Positions 1 through 8,555 of a stretch of 64,000 nucleotides of DNA are shown piece after piece. This stretch comes from Aliiroseovarius salicola (lineage in GTDB: Bacteria; Pseudomonadota; Alphaproteobacteria; Rhodobacterales; Rhodobacteraceae). The translations under genes were made by a program, and so were the position numbers. Below the pieces are notes generated by a model that saw only the letters and a list, made by a program, of their open reading frames with translations, had not been told where the DNA came from and ran no database searches. The stretch covers positions 62,001 to 126,000 of the forward strand of contig NZ_JAQIIO010000003.1 of NCBI RefSeq assembly GCF_027891095.1, written 5' to 3'. The number at the start of each line of letters is the position of its first letter. Within the stretch, counting starts at the first letter, position 1.

Positions 1-3000
1 GGACCTCGAACAGTAATTTTTCACCATCGTCTTCGCTCGAAATTGCGAGGTGAATTTCACCCTTTTCCGTAAACTTCGCGGCGTTGGAAAGCAGATTGAA
101 CAGGCATTGCCGGAGTTTCGTCAGATCGTTGCAGATGGTATTCAGCCCGCTCTCGTTAACGACTTCAAGTGTGTTCGCGTTCTTCTCGATGACGGGTTTG
201 ATTGTGTTGCCGATGTCCTCCAGCAATTCATCGAGGTCGAGTTTCTCGACAAAAAGTTCAATCTTTCCGACCTCAATCTTGGACAGATCAAGGATGTCGT
301 TGATCAGACCCAACAGATGCTGACCAGCTTTCTGAATTTTGGTCAGATCCGGGACGTAGTCATCATTGCCGTCATCCACCGTATCGTCGATCAAAAGTTC
401 GGAATAGCCGATGATCGCGTTCAGTGGTGTCCTAAGTTCGTGGCTCATGTTCGCAAGAAACTGCGACTTGGCCGAGTTTGCCTGCACCGCCGCATCACGC
501 GCGACGCCAAGCTCTTTCACCAGCTCATCAAGCTCTGCTTCATGCTGGATGGTTTCGGAGATATCGGTGAAAACCGAGACGATCCCGCCTTCCTCTGTCT
601 GGAAACCTTCTGACCGAAGCCAACGCCCGTCTGTCATCTGATCGACGGAACTGCGTGTCTTCTTCTCTCGCCGGGATTTCAGGACCTTTTGAACCCAGGC
701 TTCACGTTCTTCGTCAGTCTCGAAGTTACGAGTTGCATTCTGGCTTTGGCGAAGGATGTCTTCAAATTTGACACCGACCTTGAAGGCGTCTTTTCCGCCA
801 TAGCTGGACCTAAAAAACTCGCAGACCCGGGTGTTGAATAGGACAACCCGATCCTCGTTGTCGTAAAGCACAAACCCTTGCCCCATGGCTTCGATCGCTT
901 CGGTAAGGCGCAAATGTGCAATCTTGGCCTCATCGGCCAAACGCGCAAGTTCTGCTTCTGTCTCTTTTGCATCAGTCATATCGGTAAAGACCGACACCGT
1001 TCCACCGTCGCTGGTACGATACCCTTCGGACCTCAGCCATCGACCGTCAGGCAATTTATTTACTGAACTGCGAATGTCCTGCGAACGCCGTTCCTCGCGG
1101 ACCTCTTGCACCCATTTGTCTAATTCCGTTCTGGACATCTCGGGATGTACGTTCGGTGCGGTTGCATCCAGGAAGGCATCAAAGTGCAAGCCCAGTTCGA
1201 CCTTCAGATCAGGTGCAAGGCTATTTGAAACCTTTTCATATTCAGAGTTCCAAAGGACAATCCGGTCATCCTTGTCGAATAGACAGATCGCCTGTCCCAT
1301 CGCTTCGACCGCGTCCATCAGACGGCTGTGGGCAAGCTCTGCCTCTTCAGCCAGTTGTGCCTGTTCAACCTCGTGTTTTTTGGCCTCCGTGATGTCCGTA
1401 AAGACGGAAACCGTGCCGCCGTCGCCGGTGTCATACCCCTGAGAGCGATACCATTTTCCGTCTGGCATCAGATCCGTAGAGTCGCGCACAGGGCTATCTT
1501 GCCGCACTTTCAGAACGGATTGCACCCATTCATCCTGTTCGTCGCGTGTCATTTCTGCGTGCATTACCCGTGCGGATAGGCGCAGGCCGACCTCGAACTT
1601 ATTTCCCACCTTGGGGGCAACACCACCTGTAAAAACGGTATAGAGATCAGAGTAGCCCTTGTTAAATAAGACGGTCCGATCCTCTTTGTCGAACAGACAG
1701 ATCGCCTGATCCATCGCCTCTAGTGCGATCATGAGGCGGTCATGCGCGGTTTCGGCCTCTTGCCTGCTGCGCGACACCTCATCTTCGGCCTGTTTGCGTT
1801 GAGCGACAGATCCCAGAAGTGAGCCAACATGGCTTAAGGTTTTTATTGTCTCGACATTGGCAGATTGGGCCTTCTTGGCGAAGAACTCGAGCACCCCTAC
1901 GACTTGATCGTGCAATAAAATGGGAAATGCCATCGCTGAACCCATTTCGGCAGAGCGGGCAAAGTCTCTGCGGCGCAACGAATTGTCCTGCGACAGATCT
2001 TCAATCCAGGCGGCTTGACCTGTTCGCACCACCCGACCGGGCAAACCCTGATCGGCACCAAAGCGCATGGTTTCAGTCGCGTCTCGTAACGCCGAAATAT
2101 TATTGGCCTCTTCAACGTGCCAGATGCCTGATGGGATCAGAATGTCTTTTCCGTCTTTATGTCGAACAACATATGCATGTCCCACTGACCATTCTGCAAA
2201 CAGACAAATCTCGTGCAGAGCGGATTGAAGGGCATTCTCAAAACTGTCAGAGGTGTTGGCCGAAAGCACAACATTCTGCAGCAATCGGACAGAGGCGGTT
2301 CGTTCCGCGACCCTTTCCTCCAAGCGGTCGTTTGCTGCTTTCAAGTCCTTTTTGGCCTGAATTTCCGCGGTGATGTCGCGGCCATACACGTTGAGATAAC
2401 CCTGTTCTTCAATATAGGCGAACATGAAAAGAAGAACGCGACCATCCGCCAGATCGAACTCAACCCCGTCATTCTTACCGCTACTGGCCACTTCGGACGC
2501 AAAGCCTGCAAGTTCGCTATTCATTCTTTCCGGGGGGCCTGGGATAAGTAACTCTTTAAAGGCTCGGGCAGAAGGATTGGCAACCAGAACTTCACCTTCA
2601 GGCGTTATCCGGAGCACCGGGTTGGGATTCTCTTCGGGAAATTTCGCATAGTCGGCCATCTGTTTGCTTTGGGCACGGATCGTCGTGACATCCCGGCCAA
2701 AGACGTTGACATACCCCGCTTCAACTTCCGGATTAAACAGTAAATTGTAGGTTCGGTTGCCAGAGTGAACGTCGGTTCTCTCGCTGGAGTTGTTGTGAAA
2801 GGCCGTTGACGCAAGTTCCGTCAGATCGGCTGTGGCGTGTGTGTTGTCGTCGGTAAGGATGCCGGGCGATTCAAGTGATGCCCCGTTTGCGAAAAGAACT
2901 CTACCATTCGGTTCGAGACGAATTATGGGATATGGGCATTCTTCCAATAACGTTTCAGAAGGATCGGGCGCCTCGCGCTCAGATAAAGCTGATTTTGTAA

Positions 3001-3013
3001 CTTTTCGTGCCAT
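1..3013 (-). CDS. Multi-PAS/GAF sensor histidine kinase (C-terminal end beyond window)
   Basis: About 1004 residues are visible, starting at an ATG that follows an in-frame stop 21 bases upstream; the frame is open to the window edge. Domains in order: PAS (about 20-105), PAS (115-215), a short coiled coil, GAF (245-385), three very similar PAS units (about 420-540, 560-680, 700-815) spaced near 140 residues, then the dimerisation domain with phospho-acceptor His858 in the motif SHELRTP, and the N-box region near residue 966. No signal peptide or membrane helix is visible, so the sensor is probably cytoplasmic. Any receiver or Hpt domain would lie outside the window. It is divergent from a phosphorelay-like operon that carries two receivers but no complete kinase, so it is the obvious candidate phosphate donor (inference). 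Confidence 0.9.
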   Translation of the reverse strand, partial: MARKVTKSALSEREAPDPSETLLEECPYPIIRLEPNGRVLFANGASLESPGILTDDNTHATADLTELASTAFHNNSSERTDVHSGNRTYNLLFNPEVEAGYVNVFGRDVTTIRAQSKQMADYAKFPEENPNPVLRITPEGEVLVANPSARAFKELLIPGPPERMNSELAGFASEVASSGKNDGVEFDLADGRVLLFMFAYIEEQGYLNVYGRDITAEIQAKKDLKAANDRLEERVAERTASVRLLQNVVLSANTSDSFENALQSALHEICLFAEWSVGHAYVVRHKDGKDILIPSGIWHVEEANNISALRDATETMRFGADQGLPGRVVRTGQAAWIEDLSQDNSLRRRDFARSAEMGSAMAFPILLHDQVVGVLEFFAKKAQSANVETIKTLSHVGSLLGSVAQRKQAEDEVSRSRQEAETAHDRLMIALEAMDQAICLFDKEDRTVLFNKGYSDLYTVFTGGVAPKVGNKFEVGLRLSARVMHAEMTRDEQDEWVQSVLKVRQDSPVRDSTDLMPDGKWYRSQGYDTGDGGTVSVFTDITEAKKHEVEQAQLAEEAELAHSRLMDAVEAMGQAICLFDKDDRIVLWNSEYEKVSNSLAPDLKVELGLHFDAFLDATAPNVHPEMSRTELDKWVQEVREERRSQDIRSSVNKLPDGRWLRSEGYRTSDGGTVSVFTDMTDAKETEAELARLADEAKIAHLRLTEAIEAMGQGFVLYDNEDRVVLFNTRVCEFFRSSYGGKDAFKVGVKFEDILRQSQNATRNFETDEEREAWVQKVLKSRREKKTRSSVDQMTDGRWLRSEGFQTEEGGIVSVFTDISETIQHEAELDELVKELGVARDAAVQANSAKSQFLANMSHELRTPLNAIIGYSELLIDDTVDDGNDDYVPDLTKIQKAGQHLLGLINDILDLSKIEVGKIELFVEKLDLDELLEDIGNTIKPVIEKNANTLEVVNESGLNTICNDLTKLRQCLFNLLSNAAKFTEKGEIHLAISSEDDGEKLLFEV

Positions 3014-3347
3014 GGTTTCGCCCCGGCTGGTTCATGATCCGTCGAGATTCAGATCCTAAAATGCGTGTTGTTACGGAAATGCTTTTCATTGGGCTCGCAA
3101 CAGCGACAAAACAGGGTGGCCCTCCCTGATCGACGATACGGCTCTTCAATTCGTCACTCATTATTAGATCCCCGTAGGGGGTATTTTTGATCGAAATAAT
3201 TCACAAAGCAAAGAAATTCGCATTTAAGACGACTTCATGACACTTGCCCGGAAGAGCCCTTTGTTGCTTTGCGCAAGGGCATGGGCATATAGTTGAGGGG
3301 CTTCTGAGGCGCCATTTGCGCTTGAAGGAGCAGCAGAGGGATGGTGT

Positions 3348-5093
3348 GTGGTGGTAATATCGACAGATGGCGACTTTCCTGAATTGGGCGTTATGCCCGA
3401 GTTCGTCGTGGGTATTACAGGCCATCGAGATATCGCCATTAACGATATTGATGGGGTGCGCGACCAACTGCGAATGACCCTTCGAAATATCGCGAATATG
3501 ATACGACACATGCCTATTCGTGTCGCAACCGGGCTGGCCGAGGGAGCAGACACTCTTGCCGCGGAGGTCGCACTTGAGCTTGGATTGGGTGTCGTCGCTG
3601 TATTGCCCATGCCGCGAGACCATTACATCAACGACTTTGAAGGTGAGGCGCGCACCCGGTATGAAAAATTGCTGGCTGACGATCGCATCCATGTGCTCGA
3701 GATCCCGCTGGCCGAGGGACTAACATCGGATGACATGTCCAAGCAATCCGCTCGGGATGGGCAATACCTCCTGCTCGGAGACTATCTGAGACGGCGGTCG
3801 AACCTCTTGGTGGCGATCTGGGATGGGGTTGATGCAAACCTTGTCGGCGGCACGTCTGACGTTGTGATGCGCTATCTCAGCGATGGGCTGGGCGAGAAGC
3901 CGATCAAGGTCAAGCAAGAGGAACATCAGGCTGAGATCTGTGGCAATATACTGGCCTGGATCCCAGCCCGGCGACAGAAGTCACCGGGCGGAGAACTGCC
4001 CTCAGACGCCTCTTACCTGATCTCCAACGCCAATTATGATTGTTATTGGCAGGATGAAGCCATTCCAGACTTCGTGCTGACACGTTGGGCTGGTTTCGAT
4101 GAGTTTTACGCCGAGAGGCATTCTGATCGTGGGGCAAACCTGCCGGGATATGGATTGTCAGAGGCGGGGGACGGCGCAACAACGTCAGTCGCACACGGGC
4201 TGGATGCGGAATTCATACGCGCTGACCAGATTGCGCGGTATTATCAGGCTCGGTCGCACAAGCTGTTTGCTCTGTTTGGCCTGCTGGCGGCGAGTATGGG
4301 TCTTGCCTTCCTGATCTATGCCAAGCTGCTTGCAAGCAAATTTCTCCTGATCATCTATGTCGCCTTGTTCGCTGCGGGCTTCCTTGGTTTCCGGTATTCC
4401 CACCGTCAGCATCTGCATTCAAAACACCTGGCCTATCGCGCCTTCGCCGAGACATTGCGTGTCCAGTTCTTCCTGATCCTGTCCGGTGCTGGTGCGCGGT
4501 ACAATCCACGACGTATCCTGGCCCTGACATCTGTCGATCAGTTCCATCGATTTGAGTGGTTGCAAGACGCCATCCGCATTGCTGAACCGCTGGTATATTT
4601 CGGTCATTGCGAGAAGGGGGACGCGCTGAATGTGGTGCAGACCCGCTGGATCGGTGACCAGCTTGGTTACTTCGAAAAGAAACGACATCTTCTGCATCAA
4701 CAGCATCAACGACTTGAAACCATCAAAGTGGGCCTTCTCGTTGGTTCCGTCATTGGTGCCCTTGCATTGATCTTTTTCAAAAAGACCCTCATCCACCTTG
4801 AGATGATGGGCTATGACAGCAAGGCGTGGCTTGTATTCTTCATGGGTCTGTTGCCGCTGTGGGTGGCCGTTTGGGAGCTTTATCAAGGCAAGATGGCGAC
4901 ACGCGAACTGCTTTGGCAATACGCCAATCAAAGCCGCTATTTCCACGCTGCAAACCGAGGGATCGAACAAGCCGCCAATCTTGAAGACGGTCATAAGATC
5001 ATCCGTGATCTCGCTGACAAAGCCCTGATCGAAATTTATATGTGGAGCGTCCACCGCTTCCACCGTGAACACGAACCCCCAGCGGCAGGATAG
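3348..5093 (+). CDS. SLOG-like Rossmann protein with four transmembrane helices (SLATT-like)
   Basis: A 581-residue protein. Residues about 18-205 form a SLOG/DprA-like Rossmann domain: a first strand ending GITGHR (22-27), then ATGLAEGADTLAAE (60-73), then VVAVLPM. This fold usually binds nucleotides or nucleotide-derived ligands. The C-terminal half has two hydrophobic pairs (about 306-324 with 331-349, and 459-477 with 493-511), each followed by an aromatic/Arg-rich amphipathic stretch (for example ETLRVQFF and ANQSRYFHAANR), resembling duplicated SLATT-type 2TM units. SLOG and SLATT families are known from nucleotide-centred conflict systems, where the 2TM part is thought to act on membranes. 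The start is a GTG with AGAGGG seven bases upstream; an ATG 15 codons in, just before the Rossmann strand, is possible. The next gene begins two bases after its stop. Exact family and ligand are unknown. Confidence 0.72.
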   Translation: MVVISTDGDFPELGVMPEFVVGITGHRDIAINDIDGVRDQLRMTLRNIANMIRHMPIRVATGLAEGADTLAAEVALELGLGVVAVLPMPRDHYINDFEGEARTRYEKLLADDRIHVLEIPLAEGLTSDDMSKQSARDGQYLLLGDYLRRRSNLLVAIWDGVDANLVGGTSDVVMRYLSDGLGEKPIKVKQEEHQAEICGNILAWIPARRQKSPGGELPSDASYLISNANYDCYWQDEAIPDFVLTRWAGFDEFYAERHSDRGANLPGYGLSEAGDGATTSVAHGLDAEFIRADQIARYYQARSHKLFALFGLLAASMGLAFLIYAKLLASKFLLIIYVALFAAGFLGFRYSHRQHLHSKHLAYRAFAETLRVQFFLILSGAGARYNPRRILALTSVDQFHRFEWLQDAIRIAEPLVYFGHCEKGDALNVVQTRWIGDQLGYFEKKRHLLHQQHQRLETIKVGLLVGSVIGALALIFFKKTLIHLEMMGYDSKAWLVFFMGLLPLWVAVWELYQGKMATRELLWQYANQSRYFHAANRGIEQAANLEDGHKIIRDLADKALIEIYMWSVHRFHREHEPPAAG

Positions 5094-5095
5094 GT

Positions 5096-6550
5096 ATGGA
5101 CGAAGTCGAGAAGGTTGCACGTTCCTTTGAAGACCGCCTTTCGCAATTGCGGCACGAGTTACGAACGCCAATCGGCCATATCATCGGATATGCAGAGCTG
5201 ATCGACGAGGATCTGGAAAGCGAACAGCGCAATGCGTATGGCCACGACCTTGCCGCCATTCTGAACGCGGGGCAGAAAATGTTGGCGATCATCGACCAGC
5301 ACCTGAACGTTTCCAAGAAATCTCTGGAAGAAATCGAGCTGGAGGAGGCGCAATTTGCACTTCGCTTGCAACTCAACCATATCGGCGGTTACGCCGAAAT
5401 GATGCGGGAAGACGCGGTTGAGCGGGAAGAGGAAGGGTTGATCGCAGATCTTGGCCGGATCACCTCTGCCGAACGTTCGGTTCTCTCTTTGATCGAGGAT
5501 ATTGGGTCCGTGCTATTGGGCGAAGTTGGCGGAGACCCCACCCCTGTCCCATCTGCTCCGCATGATCTTGCCGCTGCCGCCATCACGGGCCTTGGCGGTG
5601 ACATTCTGGTGATCGACGACAACCAGATGAACCGAGAGCTTCTGGTCCGGCGGCTGGAGCGCGGTGGATATTCCGCCACCACATTATCGTCAGGCGACGA
5701 AGCCTTGGTCCTGTTGGATGCGCGCAGCTTTGATCTGATCCTGCTCGACCATATGATGCCCGGTCTTTCTGGGCTTGAAACTCTGCAAAAAATCAAAGCA
5801 AACCCGCAAATGCGCTCAACACCTGTGATCATGTTGTCGGCCACTGATGATGCCGATGTGATGGTCCGCTGCATCCTGTCCGGGGCCGATGACTATGTCG
5901 CCAAGCCGTTCAATCCGGTTCTTCTGATCGCGCGGATCAATGCGGCACTGGAAAAGGTTCGCCTGCGCCGGAATGCAGCACGTCAGATCAAGGTGTTCAT
6001 CTCCTCTCCGGGCGACGTGATCCCCGAACGTCAGATCGCAAAGATGGTTCTGGGGCGATTGAACGAAGAGTATTCCGGCCGCGCATTGCTGGTTCCTATT
6101 TTGTGGGAAGAAGAACCCCTTTTGGTGACGCAGACCTTTCAGGCGCAAATCCACCCCCCCCATGAAACCGACATCTATCTTGGTGTGCTATGGTCGCGGA
6201 TCGGCTCGCCTCTGCCGGATACGATCCGGCGTGAGGATGGTTCACTTTACGAATCCGGGACCGCTTTCGAATTCGAGGATGCGCTGGAAGGGCATCGTTC
6301 GACCGGCAAGCCGGAAATGTTGCTGTATCTTAAAACCGGTTATCCCGATGTCTCGCTTGAAAATCGCGATGAAGTTCTGGACCGGCTGGAGCAGATCGAT
6401 CAGCTCAATGCCTATCGAGAGCGGATGCTGATGGGGGAAGACGGATCTTATGCCGCAGCCTTTCATATGTTTGAACGGATCGAAGAATTTGAAACCATGT
6501 TGGAAATTCACCTGCGCAAATTGGTTCAGGCCATCCTGATGCGACAGTGA
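5096..6550 (+). CDS. DHp-type phospho-acceptor + receiver + DUF4062 protein, no ATPase domain
   Basis: A 484-residue protein of unusual build. Residues 12-80 resemble a histidine kinase dimerisation domain with an intact H-box (His20 in RHELRTP). Residues 85-145 look like a second, degenerate copy: GYAELIDED is echoed by GYAEMMRED, but the histidine position is Leu and the RTP is missing. No HATPase domain follows. Residues 168-287 are a receiver with acidic pair Asp174/Asp175, phospho-acceptor Asp218 and Lys270. Residues 297-400 match DUF4062 (IKVFISSPGDV, then DIYLGVLWSRIGSPLP), a domain best known at the N-terminus of NLR/STAND-like proteins. It probably relays phosphate like an ATPase-less DHp protein and outputs through DUF4062 (inference). 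Its stop overlaps the start of the next gene (GTGA). Confidence 0.82.
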   Translation: MDEVEKVARSFEDRLSQLRHELRTPIGHIIGYAELIDEDLESEQRNAYGHDLAAILNAGQKMLAIIDQHLNVSKKSLEEIELEEAQFALRLQLNHIGGYAEMMREDAVEREEEGLIADLGRITSAERSVLSLIEDIGSVLLGEVGGDPTPVPSAPHDLAAAAITGLGGDILVIDDNQMNRELLVRRLERGGYSATTLSSGDEALVLLDARSFDLILLDHMMPGLSGLETLQKIKANPQMRSTPVIMLSATDDADVMVRCILSGADDYVAKPFNPVLLIARINAALEKVRLRRNAARQIKVFISSPGDVIPERQIAKMVLGRLNEEYSGRALLVPILWEEEPLLVTQTFQAQIHPPHETDIYLGVLWSRIGSPLPDTIRREDGSLYESGTAFEFEDALEGHRSTGKPEMLLYLKTGYPDVSLENRDEVLDRLEQIDQLNAYRERMLMGEDGSYAAAFHMFERIEEFETMLEIHLRKLVQAILMRQ

Positions 6551-6984
6551 ACGAGGACAGAACAATTGCCAGCGGAGGTGCAAATTACTATGCTGATCAC
6601 AGACGCGACGGGGGACATGAGGTGAGGATACTTCTGGTAGAGGACAATGAATTGAACCGCGATATGCTCTCCAGGCGGCTCAAAAAGCGTGGCTATGAGA
6701 TCGAAATTGCGATCGATGGCCAACAGGGGATCGATATGGCACGGTCCAGCAATCCCAATCTTATCCTCCTTGATATGAGCCTGCCGGTTGTCGACGGTTG
6801 GGATGCAGCACGAACGCTGAAAAGCGGTGAAGACACCAAGGGCATACCGATCATCGCCTTGACGGCTCACGCTATGGCGGGGGATCGAGAAAAGGCTCTT
6901 GAGGCGGGCTGTGACGATTATGACACCAAGCCGGTCGAGCTTCCACGGCTTCTCGAGAAGATCGGTCATTGGATTGAGGGGTGA
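6547..6984 (+). CDS. Stand-alone response regulator receiver domain
   Basis: A single CheY-like domain of up to 145 residues with no output domain. Visible landmarks are ILLVEDNELNRD (acidic pair), ILLDMSLP (phospho-acceptor Asp), LTAHAM (Thr/Ser position) and TKP (conserved Lys). The listed start is the GTG overlapping the previous stop. A second GTG at 6622, with GGGGGA upstream and directly before RILLVEDN, gives a more typical receiver length and may be the true start. A free receiver next to an ATPase-less phosphotransfer protein fits a shuttle or phosphate sink in a multistep relay. The next gene starts on its stop codon. Confidence 0.9.
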   Translation: MNEDRTIASGGANYYADHRRDGGHEVRILLVEDNELNRDMLSRRLKKRGYEIEIAIDGQQGIDMARSSNPNLILLDMSLPVVDGWDAARTLKSGEDTKGIPIIALTAHAMAGDREKALEAGCDDYDTKPVELPRLLEKIGHWIEG

Positions 6985-8021
6985 ACAGCACGCCCATGAA
7001 TGACGCGACAAAAGTTTCTCAGGAAGCAATCAAAGCAGCGTTGCTCGAAGGGGGCGACACCTGGCGCAATACCATCACACAACTTTCCGATGCACCCGGC
7101 TCCCTACATGGTGCAAATCTGTCGGAACTTGATCTGAGCAACCGCGATCTCTCATCGCTTGATCTGTCACATGCCGATTTTTTTGGTGGCTGCCTGGCCA
7201 GCACCAACCTGAAGAAATCCAATCTTCACCGCGCCGAGTTGGCGAACAGTGATATGCAGAAAGCAGCGCTTTACAAGGCGGACCTGCGCGAAGCTATCTT
7301 ACATGAATCCAACCTTGCCAATGCCGACCTTTCGTCGAGCGATTGCAGGGGTGCGGATTTTCGCGGAGCCATCCTGCGGGGTGCGAAACTCGCTGGTGCT
7401 GATCTTCGCGGCGCGGATTTTTCGCAGGCAGATCTCACCGGTGCTGATCTGTCATATGCCGATGTGACCGGCGCGAAATTCCATTTTGCTCAACTTTCCG
7501 AGGCAAATGTCACGCATCTCAAATATGGAAACTACCGAGAGATGGTGGGCCTCTATCTGGGTGTGCGCGGGATTGACCAATGCTATGGCAGCGCCCTGTT
7601 TCTACGCGATGCAAAGGATCAGGATTATATCGACACGCTTTATCAGTCGCTGAATGACAAGCAGCCGGGATTCATCAAAGCGTTGGACCTGTTTCTGTTT
7701 CGGGCATGGGCGCTGATTGATCACGGGCGCAGCCTGCTCAAGGTGTCCTTTTACGCAACGATCATCGCGATGCTTTACGGTTTTGTGTATCTCGCAGATA
7801 TGACGTTTGGCTGGAATATCATGGACTATTCCAACTCTGCAGAGACCTGGTTTACGCCGTTCTACTATTCCGTGGTGACCTACACCACGCTTGGCTACGG
7901 CGATGTCACCGCCAACAGTCTACTCGGTGAAATGTTGGTTATCAGTGAGGTCATAGTGGGATATTTTACGCTGGGTTTGTTGTTGGCCATCTTGGCAAAC
8001 ACCATCGCCCGAAGGAGCTGA
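6981..8021 (+). CDS. Pentapeptide-repeat protein with K+-channel pore
   Basis: A 346-residue fusion. Residues about 40-185 are pentapeptide repeats of the A(D/N)Lxx type (for example GADLRGADFSQADL), forming a right-handed quadrilateral helix. After a linker come a membrane helix (about 252-272), a pore loop with filter TTLGYGDV (near 300-307) and a last helix (about 318-342): the two-helix K+ channel (Ion_trans_2) layout with the canonical GYGD filter. It would conduct K+ as a tetramer in the inner membrane, with the repeats as cytoplasmic sensor or docking arm (inference). The start is a GTG overlapping the previous stop; an ATG five codons later is possible. It is the last gene of a tight four-gene operon. 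Confidence 0.88.
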   Translation: MNSTPMNDATKVSQEAIKAALLEGGDTWRNTITQLSDAPGSLHGANLSELDLSNRDLSSLDLSHADFFGGCLASTNLKKSNLHRAELANSDMQKAALYKADLREAILHESNLANADLSSSDCRGADFRGAILRGAKLAGADLRGADFSQADLTGADLSYADVTGAKFHFAQLSEANVTHLKYGNYREMVGLYLGVRGIDQCYGSALFLRDAKDQDYIDTLYQSLNDKQPGFIKALDLFLFRAWALIDHGRSLLKVSFYATIIAMLYGFVYLADMTFGWNIMDYSNSAETWFTPFYYSVVTYTTLGYGDVTANSLLGEMLVISEVIVGYFTLGLLLAILANTIARRS

Positions 8022-8066
8022 ACCGCTTTCGCGAGATTACTACAAGAAGACATAGGAGAGGGACAT

Positions 8067-8318
8067 ATGCTGCGACTTTGCCAAAGCTGTGGCATGCCAA
8101 TGTCAGACAAAGGCTTGGCGCCTGGTCGCGAAATTGGAGGAAGCATCAGCCCCTATTACTGTCATCTCTGTTATGATGAAGGAGTATTCCTTCAACCCGA
8201 AATTCGACTTTCCAGCATGCAGCACCTGGTGATTCATGCGCTTCAAAGAAACGGTTGGCCCAAGATGGTGGCTTGGGTGGCAACAAGGCACTTGCCGTTT
8301 TTGCGACGTTGGAGATGA
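8067..8318 (+). CDS. Small zinc-ribbon protein
   Basis: 83 residues. The N-terminus has CQSCGMPM followed by YYCHLCYDEG, two CxxC pairs about 25 residues apart, as in the small 'putative zinc ribbon' family. That family usually continues with a longer C-terminal part; here the tail (RLSSMQHLVIHALQRNGWPKM) is short. GGAGAGG lies about 7-13 bases before the ATG. It sits 45 bases after the channel gene and may be co-transcribed with it, but nothing shows that it belongs to the same system. Confidence 0.7.
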   Translation: MLRLCQSCGMPMSDKGLAPGREIGGSISPYYCHLCYDEGVFLQPEIRLSSMQHLVIHALQRNGWPKMVAWVATRHLPFLRRWR

Positions 8319-8555
8319 TATAGTTGTGACCAATACGCAGGACTTCGTGTCCTGTTTGGCGAGTGACCATATTTCGCGGAACAACGGCGGTTCGTTAAAT
8401 TAATACGATATGCCTGACATGCGGTCATTCGACCATTCGCGAAGATCGGCAGGTTCATTACAGAGGCCGCCATCGGCAAGACATGAGTTATTTTTTAGTA
8501 CGCAACTTTCGGTTCACGCAAAGAAACGCAATTAAACGAGACACGGGGAACAGTC

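Noticed and set aside
2979-3161. 60-codon minus-strand frame overlapping the kinase start
   Set aside because: It has a fair ribosome site (GGGGAT) but no recognisable motif, a composition unlike a soluble protein and overlaps the well-supported kinase gene; left out as a likely chance frame or leader.
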